From contig NZ_PEDL01000002.1 of the NCBI RefSeq assembly GCF_002735925.1, positions 124,001 through 188,000 of the forward strand: a stretch of DNA of 64,000 nt, in the 5' to 3' direction. Shown in pieces: positions 16,464 through 26,170 of the stretch. This stretch comes from Sporanaerobium hydrogeniformans. GTDB lineage: Bacteria > Bacillota > Clostridia > Lachnospirales > Cellulosilyticaceae. Every line of letters begins with the position of its first letter. Position 1 is the stretch's first letter. The notes beneath the pieces are model-generated. The model worked only from the letters and a program-made list of their open reading frames with translations. It had not been told where the DNA came from and did no database searches. The position numbers and the translations under genes were made by a program.

Positions 16464-16472
16464 TGCTATAAT
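16464..16472 (+). promoter_or_regulatory. Extended -10 promoter for recJ
   Basis: TGCTATAAT is a perfect TGnTATAAT element, 40 bases before the recJ start codon. No convincing -35 was found. Confidence 0.55.
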
Positions 16473-16511
16473 GAAGGTTGACGTGAAAGCAGAATGAAGG
16501 AGGTGGAATGT

Positions 16512-18863
16512 ATGCTACCAAGTCGTTATAAATGGCAATATAAAATATCAGACCCAAAAGGGTCATTAGTTGAAGAGATTCTCTATAGAAGAGGATTACA
16601 AGATAAGGAGGAGATTGCCAACTTTTTAGCTCCTACCAAAGAAAGCTTATATTCCCCTTATCTTTTAAAGGACATGGAAAAGGCTGTAGAAAGGCTGATA
16701 CATGCCAAAGAAAAAAAAGAGCAAGTTGTTGTATATGGTGATTATGATGTAGATGGCATCACAAGCACTTCTATTTTATATTTATTTTTAAAGGAAATAG
16801 GTTATAAGGTTTCCTATTATATCCCAAACCGTCAGGTGGAAGGATATGGTTTAAATAAAGAAGCCTTGGCAAAGATTAATACTTATGCCCAGCTAGTTAT
16901 TACTGTTGATACAGGTATTGCTGCTAATAGGGAAGCAGATTTTGCTAAATCGATAGGAATGGATCTAATCATTACAGACCATCATGAATGTCAAGAGGTT
17001 CTGCCAGACGCCTATTGTATTATTAATCCTAAAAGAAAAGATAGTAACTATCCTTTTGATGCCTTAGCAGGTGTAGGAGTAACCTTTAAGCTTATTCAAG
17101 CTTTAGGCATGAAAATTGAAAGAGAAGAGTTAGCCTGGAAATACATAGATATTGTTGCATTAGGGACAGTAGCTGATGTAGTGCCTTTAGTAGGAGAAAA
17201 TCGTATTATTACTTCTTTGGGTTTTAAGCAAATGCAAGGAACAACGCATGTTGGTTTAGAGGCACTTTTAACACTAGTAGGGGATGGAAACAAAGAAGAG
17301 AAAATGACTTCTAATAAGGTTGCTTATCAAATTGGTCCAAGGATTAATGCAGCAGGAAGATTAAGTGATGCTAAAATAGGGGTAGAACTATTAACCACTA
17401 CTGATAAAGAAAGAGCTCAGATATTAGCGAAAACCTTAGATGAAGAAAATCGTAGACGTCAAGAAATGGAAGCAGAAATCCTTTTACAAGCTGAAGAATA
17501 CATGGCGCAATATATTCATGCTGATAAAGAGAAGTTTATTATTGTAGTAGGAAAAGGCTGGCATCATGGTGTTATAGGTATAGTGGCATCTAAATTAATG
17601 ACGAAATATTATCGTCCTACTATTGTTTTAACAGAAGAAGAAGGAATTCTTTCTGGTTCAGCTAGAAGTATAGAGGGTTTTAATATTTTTGAGGCTGTTA
17701 ATAGTGCAAAAGAAGAGCTTCTTCGTTTTGGTGGACATGAAATGGCAGCAGGACTTTCGCTAGAGGTCGGGCGATTAGAAGCTTTTAAACAGAAACTAGA
17801 GGCTTATAGTGAACAATTTATTGATGAGGAGCTGCTGATTCCTACTTTAAATATTGATTTAACACTAGATGAGAAAACAATTAATCTTCATGCATGTGAA
17901 GAAATTGAGCAGTTAGAACCTTTTGGAGCAGCAAATCCCTCTCCTATCTTTTGTGTAAGAGGAAAGGTACAATATGCTCAAAAAATAGGACAAAATGAAA
18001 GACATTTACGTCTGACTTTACGAGTAGGTGAGCAACTTTTTTCGGGTATCGGTTTTGATAAAGGTGAACTTGTCGATTATCTAAGTGAAGGAGAAGAAAT
18101 ATTAGTTGCTTGTGAGATTCTTAAAAACACATGGAATAATCGAGTAAGTATACAATTACGAATCAAGGATATTCAATCACCTGAAGAGGAGAGACTCAGA
18201 AGTTTTTATTATCGTTCTTTAATGAATTATCTAGAGAGACCTGCACCACTGGAAAAAAACACTATTTTTTTCAAGCAGTCTTCGTTAACTTTAGAAAATA
18301 AAGGAGTTGTGCATGTCTATACAGAAGAAGGCTTATTAGAGGTTTATAAAAAACTTAGAAATAAAGGAAAAGCTGTTAACTTCGATTTTAAAGTATGTTA
18401 TAATGAAGTCTGTTCAAAAAATGCAGTAATACTTATTTGTGTCAACCCACTAAAAAGAGTGAGTGGAAGTGTGGATTATGAATGGGACTTTAAGTCTCAA
18501 TTAGATAGCTATGAAGTATGTAATCCGCATTTAGTTTTTCATAAAAAGCAATTAGTTAAGATGATTCCAAGTCGTGAAGATTGCCTAGCAGTTTATAGAG
18601 TTCTTAAAAACAATAGTTCAGGTACTATTGTTTGTCATAAACTTATCACTAGTCTGCAGGCGAGCAACATGACAGAATATAAATTATTTCATATTTTAAT
18701 GATTTTTAAAGAACTTGGTTTATTAGTATATGAAATAAAAAATGAAAAGATAGACTATCAAGTTATTTCTACAGCAAAAACTAATTTAGAACATTCTACT
18801 CTCTATCGAACGATGCACAAATTTTCGAGTACCATTTTACAACTTAAAGAAACTCATTTCTAA
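16512..18863 (+). CDS. recJ: Single-stranded-DNA-specific exonuclease RecJ
   Basis: This 783-residue protein has DHH motifs VYGDYDVDGITSTSILY and VDTGIAA...ITDHHE, then the DHHA1 motifs VVGKGWHHGVIGIVASKL and GSARSIEGFNIFEAV / RFGGHEMAAGLSL, an OB-fold region, and a long C-terminal part. The length resembles B. subtilis RecJ (about 786) rather than the shorter E. coli enzyme. It degrades single-stranded DNA 5' to 3' in recombination and repair. The open frame extends to an ATG at 16494, but AAGGAGG (16497-16503) lies inside that extension and 8 bases before 16512, so 16512 (MLPSRYKW) is the start. Confidence 0.95.
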   Translation: MLPSRYKWQYKISDPKGSLVEEILYRRGLQDKEEIANFLAPTKESLYSPYLLKDMEKAVERLIHAKEKKEQVVVYGDYDVDGITSTSILYLFLKEIGYKVSYYIPNRQVEGYGLNKEALAKINTYAQLVITVDTGIAANREADFAKSIGMDLIITDHHECQEVLPDAYCIINPKRKDSNYPFDALAGVGVTFKLIQALGMKIEREELAWKYIDIVALGTVADVVPLVGENRIITSLGFKQMQGTTHVGLEALLTLVGDGNKEEKMTSNKVAYQIGPRINAAGRLSDAKIGVELLTTTDKERAQILAKTLDEENRRRQEMEAEILLQAEEYMAQYIHADKEKFIIVVGKGWHHGVIGIVASKLMTKYYRPTIVLTEEEGILSGSARSIEGFNIFEAVNSAKEELLRFGGHEMAAGLSLEVGRLEAFKQKLEAYSEQFIDEELLIPTLNIDLTLDEKTINLHACEEIEQLEPFGAANPSPIFCVRGKVQYAQKIGQNERHLRLTLRVGEQLFSGIGFDKGELVDYLSEGEEILVACEILKNTWNNRVSIQLRIKDIQSPEEERLRSFYYRSLMNYLERPAPLEKNTIFFKQSSLTLENKGVVHVYTEEGLLEVYKKLRNKGKAVNFDFKVCYNEVCSKNAVILICVNPLKRVSGSVDYEWDFKSQLDSYEVCNPHLVFHKKQLVKMIPSREDCLAVYRVLKNNSSGTIVCHKLITSLQASNMTEYKLFHILMIFKELGLLVYEIKNEKIDYQVISTAKTNLEHSTLYRTMHKFSSTILQLKETHF

Positions 18864-18875
18864 GGAGGAATTGTG

Positions 18876-19388
18876 ATGAATTTATATTCTCTCATTCGTG
18901 ATGTAAAAGATTTTCCAACAGAAGGCATCCTATTTAAAGATATTACACCTCTTCTTCAAGACAGAGAAGGTTTAAGAGCTTCTATTGATCAAATTGCAGA
19001 AAAATTAGAGGGGGTAGAGTTTGACCTTGTGGTAGGACCTGAATCAAGAGGTTTTATATTTGGAGTGCCGACAGCTTACAAATTAGGAAAAGGTTTTGTA
19101 CCTGTTCGTAAACCAGGGAAATTACCTTATGAGCATATTTCTGAAACCTATGCATTAGAGTATGGCACTTCCACAATTGAAATGCATATTGATGCGATTA
19201 AGCCTGGCCAAAAGGTAGTTATTGTAGATGATCTTTTAGCAACAGGTGGAACAACTCGTGCAATGGTTAACCTTATTGAAAAAGTAGGTGGAGAGGTGGC
19301 TAAAATTGTATTTGTGATTGAACTTGACAGTTTAAATGGCCGATCTGTACTTGAAGGATATGAAGTAGAATCTTTATTGCACTACTAG
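18876..19388 (+). CDS. apt: Adenine phosphoribosyltransferase
   Basis: This 170-residue protein has the PRPP-binding loop [17 protein letters not shown], the family motif [13 protein letters not shown] and the start [20 protein letters not shown], all typical of Apt. It makes AMP from adenine and PRPP. A GTG lies one codon earlier (18873); AGGAGG is 7 bases before the ATG at 18876 and only 4 before the GTG, so the ATG is preferred. It starts about 10 bases after recJ, and the pair recJ-apt upstream of rsh is a common Gram-positive order. Confidence 0.95.
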   Translation: MNLYSLIRDVKDFPTEGILFKDITPLLQDREGLRASIDQIAEKLEGVEFDLVVGPESRGFIFGVPTAYKLGKGFVPVRKPGKLPYEHISETYALEYGTSTIEMHIDAIKPGQKVVIVDDLLATGGTTRAMVNLIEKVGGEVAKIVFVIELDSLNGRSVLEGYEVESLLHY

Positions 19389-19417
19389 TATCGAAAATTA
19401 TTTTTGTTTATTAAGTG

Positions 19418-19446
19418 AACCTTAGGTTTTTAGCCTAAGGTTTTTT
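19418..19446 (+). terminator. Intrinsic terminator after apt
   Basis: The stem AACCTTAGG / CCTAAGGTT is followed by TTTTTT. Confidence 0.9.
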
Positions 19447-19557
19447 GTGCTTCATTAAAAGTTGGTTTAATTTTATGAAAGTTAAAGATAAAAAAGAAAC
19501 TTTAGGTTAAAAAAATGTGAAAAAAGAGCGCATATAATAAGATTATGTATAATAGCA

Positions 19558-19587
19558 TTGAATTTTAATAAGGATTTGGTCTATAAT
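19558..19587 (+). promoter_or_regulatory. Probable sigma-A promoter for rsh
   Basis: TTGAAT, 18 bases, TATAAT, 68 bases before the rsh start. The -10 is perfect and the -35 has four matches. Confidence 0.5.
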
Positions 19588-19654
19588 ATAAGATAACTTA
19601 TAAAGTAAGTATGAAGTTAGAGGAGCAAGAGTGGACTACACAAGGGGGTAAACG

Positions 19655-21883
19655 ATGTCGGATGAAATTTATGACAAACTAATAAAAAGAATACGTTCCT
19701 ATCACCCTTCAGATAACTTGATGATGGTAGAAAAGGCTTATCAGATAGCAAAAAAGGCCCATGAAGGGCAATTTAGGAAATCAGGTGAGCCTTATATTAT
19801 CCATCCTTTGGAGGTAGCATGTATTCTTGCAGATTTAGAACTGGATATTGAATCCATTGTGGCAGGCCTTTTGCACGATGTTGTAGAGGATACAGACTAC
19901 ACGTTAGAAGATATTGAGCAACTCTTTAATAAAGAAGTTGCTTTACTTGTAGATGGCGTAACAAAATTAGGTAAAATCCAGTTTTCTTCTCAGAATAGAC
20001 AGCTTCAAAAAGAAGAGATACAAGCGGAAAATTACCGTAAGATGTTTTTGGCAATGGCACAAGATATTCGGGTCGTACTTATTAAGCTAGCAGATAGGCT
20101 GCATAATATGCAAACACTTAAATATATGCCATCAGGAAAGCAACGGGAGAAAGCAGAAGAAACTCTCAGTATTTATGCACCTATTGCCCATCGTTTGGGA
20201 ATTTGTAAAATCAAAGCAGATCTTGAGGATTTATCACTTCGCTATATTGAACCAGAAGTTTACTATGATCTTGCCCATAAGATAGCTAAGAAAAGGGTAG
20301 AACGCACCCAGTACATTGAACAGATTGTAGCCCAAATCAAAGAAAAAGTAGAGGAGGCGGGTATTGATGCTGTCATCGAAGGTCGTCCTAAACATTTTTT
20401 TAGTATTTATAAAAAGATAGTCAATAAAAATAAGACGCTTGACCAGATTTATGATCTTTTTGCTCTGCGTGCTATTGTGAAAAGTGTAAAGGATTGCTAT
20501 GGTGTTTTAGGAATTGTACATGAACTTTATACGCCGATTCCAGGTCGTTTTAAGGACTATATTGCTATGCCAAAGACGAATATGTACCAATCCTTGCATA
20601 CAACACTAATGGGATCTGAAGGGACACCCTTTGAACTCCAAATTCGTACGGAAGAGATGCATCGTACAGCAGAGTATGGGATTGCAGCTCACTGGAAGTA
20701 TAAAGAAGGTAAAATTGATGGAACGATACGTGACCAATCAGAAGAAAAGTTAACTTGGCTAAGACAAATTCTAGAATGGCAAAGGGATATGAGTGACAAT
20801 AGGGAGTTTATGTCGGCTCTTAAAGGTGACTTAGATGTATATGGTGACCAAGTATATGTCTTTACACCTAAGGGAGAACTTTTAACACTTCCTAAAGGTT
20901 CTACGCCTATTGATTTTGCTTATAGCATCCATAGCGGTGTAGGCAATAAGATGATAGGTGCAAAAGTAAATGGCAAAATTGTAACTTTTGATTATGTTAT
21001 TAAAAATGGAGATCGTATAGAAATTCTTACTTCCCAAGGGGCGAAAGGCCCTAGTCGAGACTGGCTTAATATTGTTAAGAGTACTCAGGCACGTACAAAG
21101 ATTAATCAATGGTTCCGTAAACAATTTAAAGAAGAGGATATCCTAAAGGGGAAGGAACTTCTTGAAATAGCAGCGAAGCAAAGAGGTTATAACTTATCCT
21201 ATTTAACAGATAGTGCAGTAGTAGAGGCGATTTATAAACGCTATGGCATGAAGGATTGGAACTCGATTTACGCAGCTATTGGTTATGGAAGCATGAAAGA
21301 ACGTCAAATTATTCAAAAATTAATTGATGAAACCCTTAAAGTGAAGAAAGAACTGGTAACACCTGAGCAGATATTACAAGCTCATAATACACCTGAAAAT
21401 ATAACCACACCTCATAAGGTAAAGAAACACTCTAGCGGTATCGTGGTAAAAGGCGTAGGTGATATTGCAGTACGTTTTTCTAAGTGTTGTGGACCACTTC
21501 CTGGTGATGATATTGTAGGGTATATAACAAGAGGACGTGGTGTATCTATTCATCGTAAGGACTGTGTTAATATGCAGCATTTACCAGATGATGAAAAGGA
21601 TCGTTTGATTGAAGCAACCTGGATGGAACAAGAGATTGTAAAACGTACCTATGTAACAGAAATTCAAATCACTTGCTTTGATCGCTTAGGTATTATTGTA
21701 GATATTTCTAAGATTTTGACGGATATGAAATTACCTGTTAAATCTTTTAATGCAAAAACAACTAAAAGTCATGCGGTATTTAATGTAAAAATTGAAATTA
21801 CAAACATTTATCAATTAGAAGAATTAACACGTAAGCTAGAACAAGTAAAAGATGTGGAAGAAATTATACGTGTTTCTTCATAG
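19655..21883 (+). CDS. relA: Bifunctional (p)ppGpp synthetase/hydrolase (RSH)
   Basis: This 742-residue protein has the complete RSH order: HD hydrolase (about 40-190, with GLLHDVVEDTDYTLEDIE), synthetase (about 240-350, with RPKHFFSIYKK and PKTNMYQSLHTT), TGS (about 390-450, VFTPKGELLTLPKGSTPIDF), a zinc-finger-like region with CCGPLPGDDIVG, and a C-terminal ACT domain. Intact motifs in both catalytic domains indicate it can make and degrade (p)ppGpp. It starts the unit rsh-dtd. Confidence 0.96.
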   Translation: MSDEIYDKLIKRIRSYHPSDNLMMVEKAYQIAKKAHEGQFRKSGEPYIIHPLEVACILADLELDIESIVAGLLHDVVEDTDYTLEDIEQLFNKEVALLVDGVTKLGKIQFSSQNRQLQKEEIQAENYRKMFLAMAQDIRVVLIKLADRLHNMQTLKYMPSGKQREKAEETLSIYAPIAHRLGICKIKADLEDLSLRYIEPEVYYDLAHKIAKKRVERTQYIEQIVAQIKEKVEEAGIDAVIEGRPKHFFSIYKKIVNKNKTLDQIYDLFALRAIVKSVKDCYGVLGIVHELYTPIPGRFKDYIAMPKTNMYQSLHTTLMGSEGTPFELQIRTEEMHRTAEYGIAAHWKYKEGKIDGTIRDQSEEKLTWLRQILEWQRDMSDNREFMSALKGDLDVYGDQVYVFTPKGELLTLPKGSTPIDFAYSIHSGVGNKMIGAKVNGKIVTFDYVIKNGDRIEILTSQGAKGPSRDWLNIVKSTQARTKINQWFRKQFKEEDILKGKELLEIAAKQRGYNLSYLTDSAVVEAIYKRYGMKDWNSIYAAIGYGSMKERQIIQKLIDETLKVKKELVTPEQILQAHNTPENITTPHKVKKHSSGIVVKGVGDIAVRFSKCCGPLPGDDIVGYITRGRGVSIHRKDCVNMQHLPDDEKDRLIEATWMEQEIVKRTYVTEIQITCFDRLGIIVDISKILTDMKLPVKSFNAKTTKSHAVFNVKIEITNIYQLEELTRKLEQVKDVEEIIRVSS

Positions 21884-21912
21884 AGCTCATATGAAAACAA
21901 AGAGGAGAAGTT

Positions 21913-22362
21913 ATGCGAGCAGTTGTACAAAGAGTAAGTGAGGCTTCTGTAGCTATTGAAAATCAAGTTGTAGGGAAGATTCAAAAAGGTCTTTTAGCCC
22001 TTGTTGCAGTAAGAGCCGAAGATACAGAAAAGGATATAGATTATCTCATTAATAAACTGATTGGACTGAGGGTTTTTGAAGATACAGAGGGCAAGATGAA
22101 TCTATCCTTTAGTGAAGTAGGTGGACAGCTTTTAATTGTACCTAATTTTACTGTTTATGGGAGTGTTATCAAGGGAATGCGTCCAAGCTTTATTGCTTCA
22201 GGAAGTGTACAAGAGGCAAGAAAAAAATATGATTGCTTTATTGAAAAGTTAACTCAGACAGGTATTAATTTTGAGCAAGGTGTTTTTCAAGCCAATATGC
22301 AGGTGAGCCTCGTGAATGATGGTCCCATTACTCTAGTGATAGATAGTGATAAATTATTTTAG
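21913..22362 (+). CDS. dtd: D-aminoacyl-tRNA deacylase
   Basis: This 149-residue protein is of DTD type: MRAVVQRVSEASV at the start, KGMRPSF in the middle and the NxGPxT motif (NDGPITLV) at the end. It removes D-amino acids (and glycine) wrongly loaded on tRNA. The first active-site motif, normally SQFTLYA, reads PNFTVYG here: the FT core is kept but Ser-Gln is replaced by Pro-Asn. It lies 29 bases after rsh, the usual neighbour in Firmicutes. Confidence 0.92.
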   Translation: MRAVVQRVSEASVAIENQVVGKIQKGLLALVAVRAEDTEKDIDYLINKLIGLRVFEDTEGKMNLSFSEVGGQLLIVPNFTVYGSVIKGMRPSFIASGSVQEARKKYDCFIEKLTQTGINFEQGVFQANMQVSLVNDGPITLVIDSDKLF

Positions 22363-22381
22363 AGTTAAAGGTAAGATGAAG

Positions 22382-22426
22382 GAGTAGAGTATGTGCAAAT
22401 TTTTCTGGCACAACTACTCTTTTTAT
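22382..22426 (+). terminator. Intrinsic terminator after dtd
   Basis: A two-part stem (GAGTAG / CTACTC, then TGTGC / GCACA) ends in TTTTTATTT. Confidence 0.7.
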
Positions 22427-22446
22427 TTGTTTAAAAAGACCTTATC

Positions 22447-22475
22447 TTTACATCTTTTAGGAGGAGGTCTATAAT
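22447..22475 (+). promoter_or_regulatory. Sigma-A promoter for the MBL-hydrolase/hemZ unit
   Basis: TTTACA, 17 bases, TATAAT: five of six and six of six at ideal spacing, 38 bases before the ATG at 22514. Confidence 0.75.
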
Positions 22476-22513
22476 AGGCAGTGCAAATAAAATATGTTTA
22501 TTAGGAGGTCATT

Positions 22514-23149
22514 ATGATACAAAGAGTGACAGTAGGTATGCTCCAAGAGCATACATATTTCTTTATAGATGAAAAAACAAAACATGGTTTTGTTATAGAT
22601 CCTGGGGCGGAAGGAAAACGTCTTTTAGACTATATTAAGGAAAAAGGTTGGGTGATTGAAAAAATTCTTTTAACCCACGGTCATTTTGATCATATGGGGG
22701 CAGCAGACTTTTTAAAGCAAGAATTACATTGTCCAATCGTATGTCATGAAGAGGGAAAAGCTTATTTAAGTGACCCTGCCTGGAATATGTCAGGAGCTTT
22801 AGGGGAACATTTTATCTGTGAGGCAGATAGTTATGTTAAGCATGGTGATTTTATTAGGCTAGAGGCAAATGATAAAATGACTCTTCGTGTGATTCATGCA
22901 CCAGGGCATACTTTAGATGGGATTGCTTTTTACTGTGAAGAGGAAGGGGTAGCTTTTGTGGGAGATATTTTATTTGCGGGAGCTATTGGTCGTAGTGATT
23001 TACCAGGAGGCAATATGCAGCGCTTAATGAGTGCCATCCGCGCCCAGCTTTTTACTTTGCCAGAAAACACAGTAGTTTATCCAGGTCATGGTGATACAAC
23101 AACTATTGGTAAGGAAAAAGAAACCAATCCTTTTTTTAATTTTGACTAA
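22514..23149 (+). CDS. MBL-fold metallo-hydrolase (glyoxalase II-like)
   Basis: This 211-residue metallo-beta-lactamase-fold enzyme has the metal motif LTHGHFDHMGA, later ligands in HAPGHTLDGIAFY and VYPGHGDTTT, and GDILFAGAIGRSDLPGGN, a run typical of the YqgX/GloB-like branch. It likely hydrolyses thioesters such as S-lactoylglutathione analogues; the natural substrate in clostridia is not certain. It shares a promoter with hemZ, which starts 24 bases later. Confidence 0.9.
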   Translation: MIQRVTVGMLQEHTYFFIDEKTKHGFVIDPGAEGKRLLDYIKEKGWVIEKILLTHGHFDHMGAADFLKQELHCPIVCHEEGKAYLSDPAWNMSGALGEHFICEADSYVKHGDFIRLEANDKMTLRVIHAPGHTLDGIAFYCEEEGVAFVGDILFAGAIGRSDLPGGNMQRLMSAIRAQLFTLPENTVVYPGHGDTTTIGKEKETNPFFNFD

Positions 23150-23173
23150 ACTTCCCCTTGAAGGAGTAGAGTA

Positions 23174-24613
23174 ATGATTCATTTAAAATGTATAGATCAT
23201 AGTATCAGCTATGAGCTTCAAAATATTATTAATTTGTATGAGCCTTATGTGAAAGAAGAGTATAAATTAGAAGCTATCTATACTCCTTGTAAAGTTATAG
23301 GCCGTTTGTATAAAGAGGATACATGTCTTATAAGCAAAGAACATGTTTTTATTGAAACGGGCAAGACAGATGGAGATCATAAAAATACTAAGCAGGCCCT
23401 TAAGAAAGCAATCTATGATGTGTTAGTAGACCTTACGGGGAAGCAAATGCCTTGGGGAATATTAACAGGGATTCGTCCCACTAAGATTGCCCATGAATAT
23501 ATTCATGAAGGTAGAAGTGACCAAAATATTAGGCGTCTTTTTGAGGCGGAATATTATTTAAATCCAGCTAAAGCCAAGCTCCTTGTAGAGGTAGCAAGAC
23601 ATGAAGTAGCAATCCTTGAAAGTAATCAAAAAGATGAGATGAGTTTATATATAGGTATTCCTTTTTGTCCGACACGTTGCGTCTATTGTTCCTTTACAGC
23701 CTTTTCTTTAGAAAAAAAAGGAGGACTTGTAGATAGGTATTTAGAGGCGCTTTGCAAGGAAATTGATTTTGTAGCAGAAGCTAAAAAAACTAATCGCATC
23801 CGCTCACTTTATATAGGTGGGGGAACACCTACTAGCTTGACAGCTTCTCAGCTCCAAAAGCTTCTTAGTCATATAGCAAACCGTCTCAATCTTAGTGAAT
23901 TAGAAGAATATACAATAGAAGCTGGTAGACCAGATACTATTACTAAAGAAAAATTGAAGATTATGAAGTTATATGGTGTAAATCGTATTTCTATTAATCC
24001 TCAAACGATGAATCAAAAAACATTAGATATTATAGGAAGAAAGCATAGTGTAGAAGCTATTAAACAGGTGTTTGCAGAAGCCAGAGCACTTGGGCATAAT
24101 ACAATCAACATGGATATGATTATAGGCTTACCAGGTGAAGGGATAGAGGAGGTAAAGCATACCTTAGAAGAGCTTAAGAAGCTTGATCCAGAAAATATTA
24201 CAATACACACCATGGCTATTAAGCGTGCATCACGTCTTAGAGAAGAACAAGAGGACTATGTATTAACTTCTACTGAAACAATAGAGAAAATGCTTAACTT
24301 ATGTGAAAAAGAAATGTATCACATAGGACTTAGGCCATACTATATGTATCGTCAAAAAAACATGCTTGGTAATTTTGAAAATGTAGGTTATGCAAAGCCT
24401 GGTACAGAATGTATTTATAATATTGAAATCATGGAAGAAAAGCAAAGTATTATTGCTTTGGGTGCCGGTGCAATTAGTAAATTAGTCTATCAAAAGGGTG
24501 AACGTTTAGATCGTGTGCCAAATGTCAAAAATTTAGAAGACTATATTGAACGAATAGATGAAATGATTGAGAGAAAACGAGAAGGTTTCATGCGATTTTG
24601 TGATAAAGAATAA
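23174..24613 (+). CDS. hemZ: Coproporphyrinogen dehydrogenase HemZ (radical SAM)
   Basis: This 479-residue protein has an N-terminal domain of about 160 residues followed by a radical SAM core with GIPFCPTRCVYCSF (CxxxCxxC), YIGGGTPTSLTASQL, a NRISINPQTM run and the DMIIGLPGEG motif. The extra N-terminal domain and the motif details match HemZ, the HemN-like protein of Firmicutes, rather than HemN/HemW. It is assigned to anaerobic oxidation of coproporphyrinogen III, although in organisms without heme synthesis its true substrate is unproven. It is co-transcribed with the MBL hydrolase. Confidence 0.92.
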   Translation: MIHLKCIDHSISYELQNIINLYEPYVKEEYKLEAIYTPCKVIGRLYKEDTCLISKEHVFIETGKTDGDHKNTKQALKKAIYDVLVDLTGKQMPWGILTGIRPTKIAHEYIHEGRSDQNIRRLFEAEYYLNPAKAKLLVEVARHEVAILESNQKDEMSLYIGIPFCPTRCVYCSFTAFSLEKKGGLVDRYLEALCKEIDFVAEAKKTNRIRSLYIGGGTPTSLTASQLQKLLSHIANRLNLSELEEYTIEAGRPDTITKEKLKIMKLYGVNRISINPQTMNQKTLDIIGRKHSVEAIKQVFAEARALGHNTINMDMIIGLPGEGIEEVKHTLEELKKLDPENITIHTMAIKRASRLREEQEDYVLTSTETIEKMLNLCEKEMYHIGLRPYYMYRQKNMLGNFENVGYAKPGTECIYNIEIMEEKQSIIALGAGAISKLVYQKGERLDRVPNVKNLEDYIERIDEMIERKREGFMRFCDKE

Positions 24614-24615
24614 GT

Positions 24616-24665
24616 AAGAAAGCACCTTGATGGTTTATGAAGACCATTAAGGTGCTTTCTTATAG
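24616..24665. terminator. Bidirectional terminator after hemZ
   Basis: A long stem (AAGAAAGCACCTTGATGGT with AGACCATTAAGGTGCTTTCTT) with A/T flanks lies between convergent genes. Confidence 0.88.
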
Positions 24666-24668
24666 TTA

Positions 24669-25199
24669 TTAAGAGAAAAGTCCTTCTTCTTCCCACCAAC
24701 CTAAGGCAACAATAGCGCTATCTGTTTTAAGAGGAAGGTAGCCACCTAGATAGATAGTAAGTACTTGGTGGGGGGCAATAATAATTTGGCTGCCATCAAT
24801 GACAAGAGTAGTAAGGGAAGGCACAATGCGACTAAAAATAGGGATGCCAGAAGTAGGTGGCTGTGATGTAGTTGTTACATAGTGGATTTCGCCTTTTGGA
24901 GTAGGCGTGATAGCTGTGTTAGTACAGCTTACTAAATGACTTTTTTTACTATTTACAAAAGGAGTATGAAGGTAGATTTCGGCAGATACAGGAGATGATG
25001 AAATATTAGTAACAGTTATAGCATTTAGATAAATATTTACATGGGAATTACAGGGGTTTTTAAGAGTAACTAAAGCACGTTCATGAACAAGTCCAGTTAA
25101 AAGAGGTGTTTGGCCAATAAAATAGTTTCCTTTTTCAGATTGATAGAGGGGATAGGGAAGAGAAACTTCTTGTTTTATACTAGGAGAACAACATTTCAT
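24669..25199 (-). CDS. Hypothetical beta-rich protein
   Basis: This protein of 176 residues has no signal peptide, few charged residues and many Ser, Thr, Val and Ile in alternating hydrophobic patterns, which suggests a beta-sandwich. It starts MKCCSPSIKQE and ends with tryptophans (GWWEEEG). The frame can open with GTG at 25208, but a GGGTG site about 7 bases before the ATG at 25199 favours that start. It lies next to the spoVA operon, so a spore or envelope role is conceivable, but nothing in the sequence proves it. I recall similar DUF6143-like proteins in clostridia; this match is tentative. Confidence 0.65.
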   Translation of the reverse strand: MKCCSPSIKQEVSLPYPLYQSEKGNYFIGQTPLLTGLVHERALVTLKNPCNSHVNIYLNAITVTNISSSPVSAEIYLHTPFVNSKKSHLVSCTNTAITPTPKGEIHYVTTTSQPPTSGIPIFSRIVPSLTTLVIDGSQIIIAPHQVLTIYLGGYLPLKTDSAIVALGWWEEEGLFS

Positions 25200-25398
25200 A
25201 AAAATCACCCATTCCTTAAAAGGATTTAAATAAGTATGAATAGTTTATTATATTAAAAGAATAGACAAGTGGTGACAACTTAGATATTAGAAATTTTTAA
25301 GCAGAAATATAATAAAAGTCAAAAAATAGTTTGAAGAATAATTTAGTTGCATTAGGTAAAACTAAAAAAGAATAAAGAAATAAAGGGGAGAGCAGGAC

Positions 25399-25548
25399 AT
25401 GAAAAAAATACTTTTTGGCTTTGTTTTTGTACTTGCGTTACTAGTAGGAGGTTTAATCACAACGTACAAATATAAGGGATATGAAGTAGGAGAACATTAC
25501 AAAAATGGTTTATTTGTGATAAGGGAAGTGAATGTAAGTTATGTCTAA
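25399..25548 (+). CDS. Small single-span membrane protein, 49 aa, overlapping spoVAA
   Basis: ATG at 25399, after AGCAGGAC and GGGGAG, opens a 49-codon frame: basic start MKKILFGF, a hydrophobic helix to about residue 22, then a polar tail ending NVSYV. Its TAA overlaps the spoVAA ATG by eight bases, so the two would be translationally coupled. It has no match I recognise. It may be a small sporulation membrane protein or act only as a coupling ORF. Confidence 0.6.
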   Translation: MKKILFGFVFVLALLVGGLITTYKYKGYEVGEHYKNGLFVIREVNVSYV

Positions 25549-26170
25549 TGAAATAGCTTATATACGCCTTTATAGAAAAGTAACCTTAGAGGCTAAAAAA
25601 CAAGTATATATGAAGGATATATCAGAGATTTATGCAGCACCTCAATTAAGAGTGGTATTAGAAAATTTATCTGTTTTTAATATACCCAAAGTTGATAAAA
25701 AGGGGCACTATGTACTATCTATCATTCAAATAATTGCAGTTATTACTGCTAAGTACCCACAGATTATATTGCAAAGTGTTGGGGAAATGGATACAATGAT
25801 TGACTATTCACCTAAGGTAACAGAGCAAAAACCTCTGTTAGAATGGCTTAAGGTAAGTGTGGTTAGCCTTATTGTATTTGTAGGAGCAACTGTGGCGATT
25901 ATGACTTATAATACAGATACATCTTTACCAGAAACCTTTATTATTTTAAACCGTATGTTTACAGGAGAAGAAGTAAAAAATCCAATATATATCACTGTTC
26001 CTTATTCCTTCGGCATTGCTTGTGGAGTTATTGTTTTCTTTAATCATATAGGAAGAAAAAAGCTTTCAGATGATCCAAGTCCAATGCAAGTAGAGATGAA
26101 TCAATATGAGAAACAGGTTGAAGAAAGTGTGATAGACAGTTTAACAGATAAGAAGAGGGGGGAGCCTTAA
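25541..26170 (+). CDS. spoVAA: Stage V sporulation protein AA
   Basis: This 209-residue protein has a soluble N-terminal domain (about 1-105) starting YIRLYRKVTLEAKKQVYMKD and containing a LSIIQIIAVI stretch, then two membrane helices (about 108-128 and 150-170) and a cytoplasmic tail. This is the layout of SpoVAA, first member of the SpoVA complex that moves Ca-dipicolinate into the forespore and releases it in germination. The following four genes confirm the call. Its stop overlaps the spoVAB start (TAATG). Confidence 0.9.
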   Translation: MSNEIAYIRLYRKVTLEAKKQVYMKDISEIYAAPQLRVVLENLSVFNIPKVDKKGHYVLSIIQIIAVITAKYPQIILQSVGEMDTMIDYSPKVTEQKPLLEWLKVSVVSLIVFVGATVAIMTYNTDTSLPETFIILNRMFTGEEVKNPIYITVPYSFGIACGVIVFFNHIGRKKLSDDPSPMQVEMNQYEKQVEESVIDSLTDKKRGEP

